Source of the DNA: a virus
Direction: 5' to 3' (one strand)
IMG/VR virus record: IMGVR_UViG_3300019458_000003
Coordinates: 64,001-95,342 of that record
Length of the DNA stretch: 31,342 nt
The notes under the pieces were generated by a model, which was not told the DNA's origin, ran no database searches, and saw nothing but the letters and a program-made list of their open reading frames with translations. The number at the start of each line of letters is the position of its first letter. Within the stretch, counting starts at the first letter, position 1. The position numbers and the translations under genes were made by a program. Below, piece after piece: positions 1 through 9,154 of this stretch.

Positions 1-47
1 AACTGAAGGGAAGTTGAAATAAGTTATCTAACTAGACCGTTTTGTTA

Positions 48-326
48 TCACATACCATTTAATTCTCCTAAAAACAAATAGGCTTTGACTCTTTTGTCCG
101 CAATTTTTTCAAGTCTAATTCTACCTCTCTCGACATAAACAACTTGTGCTGTCTCCGGTTTGGTGTCAATGGCCACACACATTTCATTGAGACGTTTTTG
201 GAAAGCTGAGTTAGTTGCCGAGGTCATAGGATCATCTAAATGAAGCTCCGTTCCCCACCCAAGAGCACGACAAGCCGTCCCAATTAGTTGCGCTGCAAAT
301 GGAAGCACCTTTTCGTCAATTCTCAT
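48..326 (-). CDS. Small protein after the tail module, unknown
   Basis: This 92-residue protein from ATG 326 (MRIDEKVLPFAAQLIGTACR) is mixed alpha/beta and ends AYLFLGELNGM. A TTG six codons upstream would lengthen it slightly, but the ATG is more natural. It is the first gene after the promoter region, so it probably starts a new transcription unit that runs off the left edge. No family is recognised. Confidence 0.65.
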   Translation of the reverse strand: MRIDEKVLPFAAQLIGTACRALGWGTELHLDDPMTSATNSAFQKRLNEMCVAIDTKPETAQVVYVERGRIRLEKIADKRVKAYLFLGELNGM

Positions 327-377
327 TTTCTCAACATTCCCCAATTAGTGCACTTTTTCATTTTTATACTTACTTTT

Positions 378-424
378 AAAAAACCTTAAAAAACTTTCAC
401 AGTTACTTAAAAAACCTTAAAAAA
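378..424. repeat. Phased A-tract repeat (four A6 tracts)
   Basis: Four A6 tracts begin at 378, 388, 409 and 419 (steps 10, 21, 10), i.e. in helical phase, and the unit TTAAAAAACCTTAAAAAAC occurs twice. Such phased tracts bend DNA. It lies just downstream of the predicted promoter start and could also be a repressor or activator site. Confidence 0.6.
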
Positions 425-437
425 CAAATACATTTTT

Positions 438-466
438 ATTTTACCACAAAAAACGAAACTTGTTAA
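438..466 (-). promoter_or_regulatory. Sigma70-like promoter (minus strand)
   Basis: On the minus strand TTAACA (466-461) and TAAAAT (443-438) are separated by 17 bases, each one mismatch from the TTGACA/TATAAT consensus. The start of transcription would be about 430, with a U-rich leader of ~100 bases before the gene at 326. It is the best promoter I see in the window. Confidence 0.55.
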
Positions 467-599
467 GTATTCGATTTTTATTTTTTGTTATTCGAGCGAC
501 TTTTCATTCGTGTGCCGCTGGGATGTGGGGATGGCTATTCTACTACCTTGCAATATACGCGAGTTAAAGGAAATGCCTACCGCGCCCCAAGGAAATACA

Positions 600-1157
600 T
601 CAGGAAGATGGTCTTTTAAGTTGCAAAAAGGGGCAGGGAAACCGATTCGGGTTTCCTATGTTGACCTCTACGGACATGGGAGGATCTGTCAGAACAGGGT
701 TTCCGATAGGACTTAAAACTGTGCCGTCATCGTCAGTAGTAGTCCAAGAGGTACCTGCTGAACTCTCCTCCAACTCTCCACCGTCCAACCGGTGGATCAT
801 ATCGTTGCCGTCGTTGTTCAGGTCTGAGTTTATAACCAACGTTCTTGGTCCTCCGATAGACGGTGATTGAGCACCAACAGGAATAAGATAATCAAGAGTG
901 TAGGCAATTATCTTTCCAGATTCCTTAGTAAACATAAATGGTTTCCCCCCAACGTAGGCATTTTGAGATAGGGTTAGCCCTTTGTCATAAGTTTTTTTGT
1001 ATAGAAAAGTTGGAGAACCCGAAGATGTTCCTTGCTCAATAGGTGCATACCACTTTTTGACATGATTTACAAACGTGGAATCGGAGATATTAGCATCGCC
1101 TCCATCAACCTGTTTTATTCGAGCTTCAATTGTTTCGATATTAGTAAAAACTAGCAT
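600..1157 (-). CDS. Last tail-module protein, unknown
   Basis: This 185-residue protein starts one base after the upstream stop and ends the packed tail operon. It has KKWYAPIEQGTSSGSPTFLY, GGKPFMFTKESGKIIAYTLD and an acidic middle (NSDLNNDGNDMIHRLDGGEL). I recognise no family. Position at the end of the tip genes suggests a tip or fibre-associated protein. Confidence 0.6.
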   Translation of the reverse strand: MLVFTNIETIEARIKQVDGGDANISDSTFVNHVKKWYAPIEQGTSSGSPTFLYKKTYDKGLTLSQNAYVGGKPFMFTKESGKIIAYTLDYLIPVGAQSPSIGGPRTLVINSDLNNDGNDMIHRLDGGELEESSAGTSWTTTDDDGTVLSPIGNPVLTDPPMSVEVNIGNPNRFPCPFLQLKRPSS

Positions 1158-1158
1158 A

Positions 1159-2727
1159 TCAAACGCATCCGCCTAGTCCTGTAATATCCACAATTATATC
1201 CCCCGGCATGAAATCGTAATCTATAGTAAAGTCGTCCAGATCTACACTCAAGCCTAGATCATCGGCTAATTCTTTGAAAAACGGCTTTAGTCTCGACTCA
1301 ACAACCACTTTCACAATTCCGAGAGAGCTAGTCCCGGTTTTTTGAAAGTCAATCGAGTGTCCAAATAAAGACGGTGAAATAATGACAACCGAAGTACCGC
1401 CATTATAAGCACCAGTAACGACAGGAGAATCGAAAGTACCAAATACGTCTCCTACTTGTATTATTCGCGCATCTCTGAAAGCAGATTCATATGTCTGATC
1501 TAAAACAAATTGAACAACATCTTGACTAGTTGGTGGTCCTATCTCACAACCAGCAGTAGAGACAATATAGTCTGTTACCGCTACGCTTCTAAATCCCCCC
1601 AAAAATGTAGACTCTTGCATCTCACTTTCAGCTACAACTATGTTTGCTGTCTCTACAACCACCGTTGTTCCGCTGTTTAGAGGCTTTGAAAAGCTGGGGT
1701 AATTTGTAAGTGTTCCTGTTGTGCAGTTTAACAGGACCGTATCTCCGCCCGATCCAACCAACGTGCCGCCCTCGTTCTTATGGTACAAAGTGCCAGTAGA
1801 CTCAAGGACCGCATTGTTTGAATTATGTGGGACATTTCTGTAATACTCTGTTCGAATACCATTAAGCGTGGTTACTGAATTTGTAAATTTGCCTATATCT
1901 GCTACTGCGATGAGAGCGCGAGCATAGAGAATCCGATCTTCCAACGCCCCCATAATAGCCAAGTTATATTCTGGCTGTTGGTCTACCGTAATCCCAGCAA
2001 AACTCCACGTCCCTCCCCCGTTTCTAACGCTTATTCGTAACTTTATTTCTGCTCCTTCCGCAGGGATTTGCCCCTGTATCCCATCCCCAAATTCTACTGT
2101 GGCTGTGCTGCTATCATAAATATAGACCGTGGAATCAGGTCCAGATCCATCAAAACCTATGACCTGGCTCCAAACTTGACCATCCACTCGAACCGTTGGA
2201 GCGCCTAGAGTTGGTGTATCAAATTCACTCGCTGTGAATGTCTGCGAAGGACTACCGCTACTCGTTCCTAAGGTAATATGATTTATAAAATCGTACCGAG
2301 TGATGAATGTTCTGACTGAATAATCAGTATTTCCACCAATGAGAACCGTATCTAGCCCTACGCGAGAAGGAGTAAACTCTTCTAAAAACAATGATAGTCT
2401 ATCCTCAAATTGAAGTAACTTTCCTGAATTGAAACAGAAATCGGCTGGCAGACTCGGTGATACTGTTAATTGTTTTGTTGGTCGATGCCTAGTAGCTATG
2501 CCGCATGTCATGGTTCCGTACACCACCGGCTCCATTGATCCAATATCTCTTGGGTTATTGCTCTGAATAAAATAGATGGCCGGTGGAGGACATCTAGTCC
2601 CTAACGTTCGATCAAAGAATATCGTTGCTGCAAGAGGAGTCGTAGTCACTACATCAAATAGATATATGATCGTCCCATCATCGGGATCAATATACCAAGC
2701 CCCGTTCGGGTGTCTGATGTCAGCCAT
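1159..2727 (-). CDS. Tail-tip/baseplate protein with FGDG module
   Basis: This 522-residue protein has an N-terminal beta part and, at ~152-235, a module (LGTSSGSPSQTF, VRVDGQVWSQVIGFDGSG, VEFGDGIQGQIPAEG) homologous to that in the LamG adhesin and to segments of baseplate J-like proteins of contractile injection systems. The C-terminal ~60 residues (VVVESRLKPFFKELADDLGL to DIIVDITGLGG) also resemble the end of J-like wedge proteins. A baseplate-like tip subunit is the best guess. It is tightly coupled to its neighbours. Confidence 0.68.
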   Translation of the reverse strand: MADIRHPNGAWYIDPDDGTIIYLFDVVTTTPLAATIFFDRTLGTRCPPPAIYFIQSNNPRDIGSMEPVVYGTMTCGIATRHRPTKQLTVSPSLPADFCFNSGKLLQFEDRLSLFLEEFTPSRVGLDTVLIGGNTDYSVRTFITRYDFINHITLGTSSGSPSQTFTASEFDTPTLGAPTVRVDGQVWSQVIGFDGSGPDSTVYIYDSSTATVEFGDGIQGQIPAEGAEIKLRISVRNGGGTWSFAGITVDQQPEYNLAIMGALEDRILYARALIAVADIGKFTNSVTTLNGIRTEYYRNVPHNSNNAVLESTGTLYHKNEGGTLVGSGGDTVLLNCTTGTLTNYPSFSKPLNSGTTVVVETANIVVAESEMQESTFLGGFRSVAVTDYIVSTAGCEIGPPTSQDVVQFVLDQTYESAFRDARIIQVGDVFGTFDSPVVTGAYNGGTSVVIISPSLFGHSIDFQKTGTSSLGIVKVVVESRLKPFFKELADDLGLSVDLDDFTIDYDFMPGDIIVDITGLGGCV

Positions 2728-3473
2728 TACGCGAGTACAATCTTTTTGAAATTAGCATGTGATATTTGAATGCCCTCGAATGGGATACCTTCATAGAACC
2801 TGGTTAGGTTGGGGTCAACTGATATACTCGAACCTCCACTTACCATGGCGACCTGTTGACTGACCGACACAGGATGTCGCAGATCTTCAATATGAATGCC
2901 TTTAATTTTCGTATTCTCTGGGAGAGTAGGTGATTGAGCCGATGTCGCATCTGGTAATTCAAATGAAGTAACAATTGCTCCATTTTTGTCAATATACGGT
3001 GCTCCTCGCTCCACTTCAATCCACTCATCTTGAGGATTCGATATTCCGAAATCTTCAGACAAAATCGGGTTTTGAGCAACTTCGTTTCCGTCCGCATCTA
3101 ATTTGAAATACTCTTCTAAAGTCGAACCAGATGCATTCAATAGTCTCTCGGTAGATTGACGCAATTCAATAATATGACGCACCAGGACATGATTATCAGA
3201 TCCAAAATCGCTAAATTCAGTTTGAGGGATTCCCGCTTCATCTTCTTGATCATGTCGCTGATCCTGCAATTCTTGTAGGTGGACGATAGCCTTCCGCACC
3301 AAGGTGTCTCCCACATATGTCTCACCGTTTAACCCTCTGGGGGTTAAAATCGGATCGTCGCTCCATTGAGGCACAGGTCGCCCTTCGGAGTCCGTACCTT
3401 GTGCACCCTGAACTCGGTCCGATTCGTCCAGGCTACCCGTTCCGACATCGGAATGACATGTTGGGCATAACAT
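2727..3473 (-). CDS. Tail-tip protein with N-terminal CxxC, unknown
   Basis: This 248-residue protein starts MLCPTCHSDVG, a half zinc knuckle, and then has a helical part (LVRKAIVHLQELQDQRHDQE; HVLVRHIIELRQSTERLLN), and near the C-terminus IKGIHIEDLRHPV, a short motif often met in phage tail proteins (I-x-x-x-H-[IL]-x-x-L-R). It is in the tip module with one-base overlap to the next gene. Function is unknown. Confidence 0.62.
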   Translation of the reverse strand: MLCPTCHSDVGTGSLDESDRVQGAQGTDSEGRPVPQWSDDPILTPRGLNGETYVGDTLVRKAIVHLQELQDQRHDQEDEAGIPQTEFSDFGSDNHVLVRHIIELRQSTERLLNASGSTLEEYFKLDADGNEVAQNPILSEDFGISNPQDEWIEVERGAPYIDKNGAIVTSFELPDATSAQSPTLPENTKIKGIHIEDLRHPVSVSQQVAMVSGGSSISVDPNLTRFYEGIPFEGIQISHANFKKIVLA

Positions 3474-3474
3474 T

Positions 3475-5649
3475 TTATAAGTAAACGGCTCCTGGAGCTT
3501 CAGGGGGAGTATTGTTTCTTTGAAATTCTTGCCTTCTCTGAGTCGCTATATTTTGATCAACTTTAGCATCCTCTTGGCCGAGCCTAAAAGTGGTTTGTGC
3601 TCGACGTTCTGACTCCCGCCCGTTATCTGGGGTTGGTATCTCTTCTATGATATTGGGAATAAAGATCTCATTGGTTAACGTGACTTGTGTAGTGAATCCG
3701 TTGCTGACATTGTGGACCACGCGTGCAACATCTAATTTCTGACCATCTACTAAAATTGTACTTTTGAGATCAATAGTTTCGTCACCAATAACTGTAATCG
3801 TCCCGCCGGTTCGCGAGCGATTTAATCTCGCGTATTCATTTTGGGCACGTTCTTGAACTATGTCGAGTACTTCGGTTTCATTTGTGAACAATTGACCAGG
3901 GATTGAATTAACAAAGATTTGATATTGATTGTCGGTAATAGTCCTCTTCACAGTGCCGCTGCCAACTGTTGCGGTTGGACGCCCATCCTCATAAGTATAG
4001 GAAACCCTCAAGGCACCTGGAAACCACGACAATCTGGTTAATACCTGAACGGATATGGTGCCGCCACCCGCTATTCCGAGCTTACTTCGTTCCACGAAAG
4101 CACTGATAGTTTCAGTTTCCCAAATCTTAGGGACATCTCCGACAAAAACACGGGTTTGGTCTTCAGATTCATACCTGACGCTAGATCCGACAGAGGAGAA
4201 CCCGCTCGGTTGCACGTTGATAGCTTTGATCGCATACTTAAGCCTTCTGTCACCCTGAATATTGCCTTCCTTCTGAGACAAAGGAAAGAAAGGCCAGGTA
4301 GCTGGTTCATCGCCTAAGCCCTCTAAGCCCATCTCTTCAGGGGTTACTTGAATGTCAGGTTTATATTCAATTACAGGCTCAGGTCTTTGGCTGCCTTCAA
4401 CAAATACGTCGCGTATGTTTGGCTCCGATCTCAAGAAAGAAATGGTAAGCTTACCAGAGTCATCTGGTTCTAAATCTGTATCTTGAATAGCAATAATCTT
4501 TCTCACTCGAAGAAGACTCGGTGGTCCAATTACAGTGACTTCATCGACAACATCCTGACGGTTTTCCGTGACATTAAATTCTAAAATGTTCTTTCCCTTA
4601 GTAAACTGCCTAGTTACGTCTCCACCTTGACCGAATTGATAAACCTCCAATTGCTCCGTGACCTGATTAAAATACAACTTATAGTTGCCCAGCTTCCGGA
4701 TAACGGACTCTGTAGCATCCAACAGAGTCTGATCCGTCAGATGTAAAGTGCCGGGGAACTCTTCGGGAGTACCTGATGGTGTATATCCCAAGATGGACGA
4801 TAAAATTTCGTTGGCGGGACTCTTATTTGCTTCAGTATCTTCCTCTTCTTCCTTCTCATTCCATATAGATTTGTCTGTAGGAACAACGGATTCTTGAAGT
4901 TGAGTGATGTTAGAAATAACTGTAAATGATTTGCCGATTCCGGATCGACTTATGATCTTCGTGATCCCTTTGATTTTGCCTTTGAGGACGCGGCGGCTGT
5001 TGATAAAAATCTCCACTATGTCGTTGTATACTGGAAATCCGCCGCCATCGGGATCTTTCCTGATTTCGAATATGCCGCGAGATAAGTCATTACCATATCC
5101 CAATTCAACGCTTGCTAGAATAGCCTCGGTGTTTGTAACGCTGTTGACTTTTACTTCCCAAGTAGGCTTGGTAAATTTTGACTGAGTAAGATCAAATGTC
5201 GGAGTTGCTGTTAAGGTATTTGAATCCGCGCTCTCTGTCCCTATACCGTTGACTCCTCTTAACATAAAAGTATAGAGAGTGCCTGTCGTTAATCCTCCCA
5301 CATCATATTGAGTAGATGAACCAGATAGAGGATTCGCGTTGGCTAGCGTAAACGGATCAATAGATGCTGCAATTTTATAATATACGTTGTAGAAGGGACC
5401 GCCTCCAGACCACACCAATCTAACGCTATCACCAAGTTTAAGATCTGTGGCTGTTAATAATGTAGGTGCCGTAGGGGTCGTTTGTTCTGGCTCTATGTTA
5501 CCCTCTTCATCCACCGCCCCGACACGTTCAGCAACAACGTTCCCTATGAGATCAAGAAACTTCAGAGATACAATTGTAGAGGATCCTACCGTTTGAGACG
5601 GTTGAACCTCCAAGATTGTTGACTCTGAATCTATCGTCTGCGTTGGCAT
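3475..5649 (-). CDS. Tail hub protein with FN3 domain
   Basis: This 724-residue protein has: two units of the T-I-D type repeat at the N-terminus (QTIDSESTILEVQPSQTVGS); a fibronectin type III domain at ~60-151 (LTATDLKLGDSVRLVWSGGG; YDVGGLTTGTLYTFMLRGVN); and a large hub region from ~155. The hub part has gp27/gp44-like text (GIFEIRKDPDGGGFPVYNDI; VLKGKIKGITKIISRSGIGK; ENRQDVVDEVTVIGPPSLL; GQKLDVARVVHNVSNGFTTQ), as in tail hub/late control proteins. A charged C-terminal tail follows. Such proteins form the hub of the tail tip. The FN3 insert may be surface-exposed. The start overlaps the upstream stop. Confidence 0.72.
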   Translation of the reverse strand: MPTQTIDSESTILEVQPSQTVGSSTIVSLKFLDLIGNVVAERVGAVDEEGNIEPEQTTPTAPTLLTATDLKLGDSVRLVWSGGGPFYNVYYKIAASIDPFTLANANPLSGSSTQYDVGGLTTGTLYTFMLRGVNGIGTESADSNTLTATPTFDLTQSKFTKPTWEVKVNSVTNTEAILASVELGYGNDLSRGIFEIRKDPDGGGFPVYNDIVEIFINSRRVLKGKIKGITKIISRSGIGKSFTVISNITQLQESVVPTDKSIWNEKEEEEDTEANKSPANEILSSILGYTPSGTPEEFPGTLHLTDQTLLDATESVIRKLGNYKLYFNQVTEQLEVYQFGQGGDVTRQFTKGKNILEFNVTENRQDVVDEVTVIGPPSLLRVRKIIAIQDTDLEPDDSGKLTISFLRSEPNIRDVFVEGSQRPEPVIEYKPDIQVTPEEMGLEGLGDEPATWPFFPLSQKEGNIQGDRRLKYAIKAINVQPSGFSSVGSSVRYESEDQTRVFVGDVPKIWETETISAFVERSKLGIAGGGTISVQVLTRLSWFPGALRVSYTYEDGRPTATVGSGTVKRTITDNQYQIFVNSIPGQLFTNETEVLDIVQERAQNEYARLNRSRTGGTITVIGDETIDLKSTILVDGQKLDVARVVHNVSNGFTTQVTLTNEIFIPNIIEEIPTPDNGRESERRAQTTFRLGQEDAKVDQNIATQRRQEFQRNNTPPEAPGAVYL

Positions 5650-6086
5650 TAGACAATGTGCATATCGTCGCGGTCAGAAATTTGTAATAACGTTTTATGG
5701 TTACGACCGTCTGGCTCGTTGTGCTGGACGCCAATGAAGTATAAAATGTTTGGATCGCCCATTGTTGCCATTTTTGATCCGTTCCAACTCATCTGGCGAG
5801 TAACCCGACGGAAATAAATCAAACGACAGTTCGCTTTATTTGTCATTACGTCGTCCTCGATAGGCAAATCAAGATTGAGCTTCGACTTTATAGTAATCGT
5901 TCCTCGCGCTAAATCAACGCGGTATATTCTTGATGTTGTAGTATTTTCTAATTCAAAAGCTACGAGAGCCGATTTTTCTTGATATTGAAGGACATCTCGA
6001 AATGGGTGCTCAATGTCGCCCTCAAACTGTTTAATTATAGTTTCGTCTTTAAAGAATGCCTTCCACACCAACAATAGTTTGTCCAT
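5649..6086 (-). CDS. Small tail-tip protein, unknown
   Basis: The 145-residue frame from ATG 6086 (MDKLLLVWKAFFKDETII) has CGGGAG seven bases before it; ten codons upstream there is another ATG with no ribosome binding site, so I chose the later start. The protein is mixed alpha/beta (LVAFELENTTTSRIYRVDLA; CRLIYFRRVTRQMSWNGS; ILYFIGVQHNEPDG). Its stop overlaps the hub gene start as TAATG. Function is unknown; probably a tip or hub accessory. Confidence 0.62.
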   Translation of the reverse strand: MDKLLLVWKAFFKDETIIKQFEGDIEHPFRDVLQYQEKSALVAFELENTTTSRIYRVDLARGTITIKSKLNLDLPIEDDVMTNKANCRLIYFRRVTRQMSWNGSKMATMGDPNILYFIGVQHNEPDGRNHKTLLQISDRDDMHIV

Positions 6087-6158
6087 GGTTTTCTCCCGAA
6101 AGTGAATGGGCACCATATTGTATTAGGATGCCCACTTAAACTATGACATTGAATTGTC

Positions 6159-6623
6159 TTATACTTCGTCATACTTCAGGGTCATGGTCTGTGTACCGAT
6201 ACTTCCCGGAGTTGCTGCGCCGGTTGTTTGCAACTGCATGGTGAGATAACCGGAAAAGCTAGGTGAAGCTCCTGGAGAAGCTGGAACTAATGCTGTACCC
6301 TCCGTGGTTGGTATATTAGCCGTAGCCACAATCGATGTTGAGTCAGTCGGAGTTGCGTAAGCTGCGTCAGCGACTGCTTTAATAGTGATACCGGTTCCGA
6401 GAGATCCTGCTGACTTCCAGAACTTGAGGTTATCGATCATGGTATAAGTTCCGCTAAATCTACCGCGGATCCGCTTTTCATAACTGTTGTTTCCTGCCAC
6501 CACGCGGTTATTCGGGGAAGCGAGGTTCGGAGAATCTAGATTACCGAAGTTCACGTTAGTGATACCATTTGTCACGGTTTCACCAGCGCCATTACTCTCT
6601 GACCATTGAAATGTTGCGGACAT
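6159..6623 (-). CDS. Small tail protein, beta-rich, unknown
   Basis: This 154-residue Ser/Thr/Gly-rich protein (FQWSESNGAGETVTNGITNV; NNRVVAGNNSYEKRIRGRF; FSGYLTMQLQTTGAATPG) looks like a beta-sandwich virion protein. It has a good ribosome binding site (GGAAGGAG). It sits between the LamG adhesin and a small alpha/beta protein in the tip module. I recognise no family. Confidence 0.65.
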   Translation of the reverse strand: MSATFQWSESNGAGETVTNGITNVNFGNLDSPNLASPNNRVVAGNNSYEKRIRGRFSGTYTMIDNLKFWKSAGSLGTGITIKAVADAAYATPTDSTSIVATANIPTTEGTALVPASPGASPSFSGYLTMQLQTTGAATPGSIGTQTMTLKYDEV

Positions 6624-6646
6624 TTATTGTCTCCTTCCTTTCTATT

Positions 6647-8710
6647 TTATTCGCGATAAGAAAATCTCACCTTAAACTTCACTGTCCCACCGCCAGAAGA
6701 TGAGGCTGACGATGGCAAAGTTACAAGAAAATTAAGCTTCTTAGCAGAACCACTTGGTATTGGATTTGCAAATTCATGTGTTGTTGTATCGTTAACTTGA
6801 GTGAATCCACCTTCAGCATCGTCTTCAATCGTATACTCATAATCAATGAGCACCGTAGGCGTTCCTCCTGGGATTGCCGTACCCAGCGTGACAACGCCGC
6901 TTTGGTCATCGAATCCACCACCAGTGAAATAGTTTGTGCCTAATCGGTTAGGGTCGGTTCCTAGCCACACTCCCGTGACATCAACTACTTTCGGGCGGTG
7001 GATGACTGTTACATGAGTCGTGTCTGTGGGAACTCGTTCTTCAAGTTCCACTGTTAAGTTATTCGCCACAACTTCATTAGATTGCACCCCTAACCATAAT
7101 TGTTCTACCACTTGTTTACCATACAAAAGTGTGTCAGGGGTATAAGAAGCTTTAACACTCTCACCCATAGGGGGGATTTTACCCTGTATCCCATCCCCAA
7201 ATACAATCTCGCCTGTTGTTGCATCAAATGTATAAACTTCTGAAGTTGGTCCCGATCCAGCAAATGTGGAAACTCTAACCCAAGAGATATCGTTTACTTT
7301 GACTGTGATAAGCTCATCGTTATCCAACGCGGGAGGAAAGGCGACTGTAAAAGATTGATCTGCAGTTCCATTGCTTGTCCCTTGAAGCTCATTCTCAATG
7401 TTGAATTGGACAACGCTAATAGTAACTTCTCTAGCGTCAAATGAATTAAGAACATTTCCTTTGTCATTGAAAAGTAAAAATGGATTATCGGCATGCAACT
7501 CTGTGGTGCCCGCCTCAACAACTCCGAAATCTAATGGGTTGCTGGCCGTCCCAACCGGCGTAGATAAATCAGATTCCTTGAACAATTGCAAATTCACTTC
7601 CCTTACCAAAATATCCGTGTTAGCATTTATGGTCTGCGCGGGCTGCAACAGGATGGTAGAATTGGCACCAATCGCTTGAGTAACGCCTAGTTGTTTGACA
7701 AAAGTATTAGAATCGATTGTTTGAGTGATTGTAGCCTGTATCAATGTCTCAGCGTTTATAGTCTGACTAGGTTGTGTCTCTAAAATATCCGTATCTGCAT
7801 CAATAGTCTCGGTAGCTACCAGTTCCAACACGGTGGTAATGGCATCGATAGTAACTTCAGTCGCGCCGTCAACGGAAGTCTCTGCATCGATTGTCTCTAC
7901 ACCTTGATTAGTGATAATGTCAGTATCGGTGTCAATGGTTTGACTAAAAATGCCCTCCAGGACAGTAGTCAATCCGTCAATCGTCTGAATTGAGACATTT
8001 TCCGGAGTGTTTCCAGCGCCCCCGTTGTATAGGTCGGTTTTTTCCTGCGTATTCAGGACTCTTTTCCATACACCCGTTTCATCAATTCTTCCGTCCCATG
8101 GGTTGATAGGACTACCGCCAGATACATTCGCGCCCAACGCGAAGCGAGAAGTGCCATCAAAAACGCCACCTGTATGGGCGGCGGTGTTGGCCGTGCCATT
8201 ATTAACTTGAATACCAATAGCATCGCCTGTGGCATCATGCCAACAGACAACGAAAATCCATTCACCGGTAGAGGGTGACCCAAAATTGTCTGCGTTTACG
8301 CTCGATAGACCACCGCCACCGGTAGAAGAAACTTCAAACTGCAACCTATCTGTCCCACCTCCGATATAACGCAAACGATATTCACGTTGATCATCGACCT
8401 GATTCCACTTTCCAATGGGACTTGCAGATATTGGTTTTGTGTCAAAATAAACCCATAAAGCCAAGGAAAAACTGATATCGCCCATGCTTAGATCAGCGTT
8501 ATCAGCTATGTCCAAATATTCTGAATTAGCAGCTACAAATTGGGCAGCATCATTAACTATACCGGTGGCTTGACCCACTGTATTGTTGTCAGTTAGGTCG
8601 TTGGCTCCAACTACATCAATGCGAGTACCGGACGCCTCGTCTAGCTTCCAATAAGCTACAAGATCGTCAGTCAATGTACCGCCTGTATCAGGATTAAAGA
8701 CTAATGCCAT
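6647..8710 (-). CDS. LamG-domain tail adhesin with T-I-D repeats and FGDG module
   Basis: This 687-residue protein has three parts. Residues ~10-235 form a LamG/concanavalin A-like domain (LVAYWKLDEASG; FSLALWVYFDTK; GRIDETGVWKRVL), a carbohydrate-binding fold. Residues ~242-370 hold about nine units of a 14-17 residue repeat with core T-I-[DN]-[AST]-x-T-x-[IVL]. Residues ~440-530 carry a module with GTSNGTADQSF and IVFGDGIQGKIPPMG also found in the tip protein at 1159-2727. The C-terminal ~150 residues are beta-rich. It likely binds host surface sugar. Ribosome binding site AAAGGAA. Adhesin role is inferred from the LamG domain and tail position. Confidence 0.75.
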   Translation of the reverse strand: MALVFNPDTGGTLTDDLVAYWKLDEASGTRIDVVGANDLTDNNTVGQATGIVNDAAQFVAANSEYLDIADNADLSMGDISFSLALWVYFDTKPISASPIGKWNQVDDQREYRLRYIGGGTDRLQFEVSSTGGGGLSSVNADNFGSPSTGEWIFVVCWHDATGDAIGIQVNNGTANTAAHTGGVFDGTSRFALGANVSGGSPINPWDGRIDETGVWKRVLNTQEKTDLYNGGAGNTPENVSIQTIDGLTTVLEGIFSQTIDTDTDIITNQGVETIDAETSVDGATEVTIDAITTVLELVATETIDADTDILETQPSQTINAETLIQATITQTIDSNTFVKQLGVTQAIGANSTILLQPAQTINANTDILVREVNLQLFKESDLSTPVGTASNPLDFGVVEAGTTELHADNPFLLFNDKGNVLNSFDAREVTISVVQFNIENELQGTSNGTADQSFTVAFPPALDNDELITVKVNDISWVRVSTFAGSGPTSEVYTFDATTGEIVFGDGIQGKIPPMGESVKASYTPDTLLYGKQVVEQLWLGVQSNEVVANNLTVELEERVPTDTTHVTVIHRPKVVDVTGVWLGTDPNRLGTNYFTGGGFDDQSGVVTLGTAIPGGTPTVLIDYEYTIEDDAEGGFTQVNDTTTHEFANPIPSGSAKKLNFLVTLPSSASSSGGGTVKFKVRFSYRE

Positions 8711-8719
8711 TGGGTTCCT

Positions 8720-9154
8720 TTAGACAACATTTTCGGTTGGATCTGATAAAAGGATCTCAATTCGATATTCCAGAATCCGCGAGTTCGTCAATTCTTCGTA
8801 TATGATGCTCAGTGGCAACCCATTATAAAAAATGTGTTCACTGTTTGGGTTACCTAGATTAGAGATAATATGTAGTTGTCCTTCCTGGGTAACATCGACT
8901 CCGGATTCTAAATCTCGACGCTTTTCGTCTAGGTCGTCATATGGACCATCAGGGGTAACAAGAAACCCGTGGAGCACGAACCGTTCCGAATCTTTACCTA
9001 GCTGCTGCGTTATACTCCCTTCCATCAGGGGCACTTTAAATTCTACTATTTTCTGACCCGTGTGTGGTCTGAGTAAGGAGGGTCTTGGATAGAATGAGTA
9101 CGTACCGCCCATCCCTGTCGGTCCTTTCCTCCATTCTACGTCCACACGAAGCAT
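8720..9154 (-). CDS. Distal tail/baseplate protein (DNA_circ-like N-terminal plan)
   Basis: This 144-residue protein follows the tape measure. Its text KIVEFKVPLMEGSITQQLGK, SERFVLHGFLVTPDG, DDLDEKRRDLESG and GQLHIISNLGN follows the pattern of the Mu gp43-type N-terminal ('DNA circularisation') domain, a tail-tube/baseplate connecting fold. It probably forms the first ring after the tube (Dit-like). The protein is shorter than full-length gp43. It starts at a TAATG overlap. Confidence 0.65.
   Translation of the reverse strand: MLRVDVEWRKGPTGMGGTYSFYPRPSLLRPHTGQKIVEFKVPLMEGSITQQLGKDSERFVLHGFLVTPDGPYDDLDEKRRDLESGVDVTQEGQLHIISNLGNPNSEHIFYNGLPLSIIYEELTNSRILEYRIEILLSDPTENVV

Larger units (their letters stand above)
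345..599 (-). other. AT-rich intergenic region between tail module and next gene
   Basis: This is the longest gap between complete genes (255 bases). The right part shows no gene or strong hairpin. The left part is strongly A/T-rich and contains a sigma70-like promoter on the minus strand and four phased A6 tracts, listed separately. It marks the change from the tail operon to a separately controlled unit. Confidence 0.6.

Noticed and set aside
510-716. Plus-strand frame of 68 codons at the left end
   Set aside because: It overlaps the end of a well-packed minus-strand gene, has no ribosome binding site and unlikely composition.
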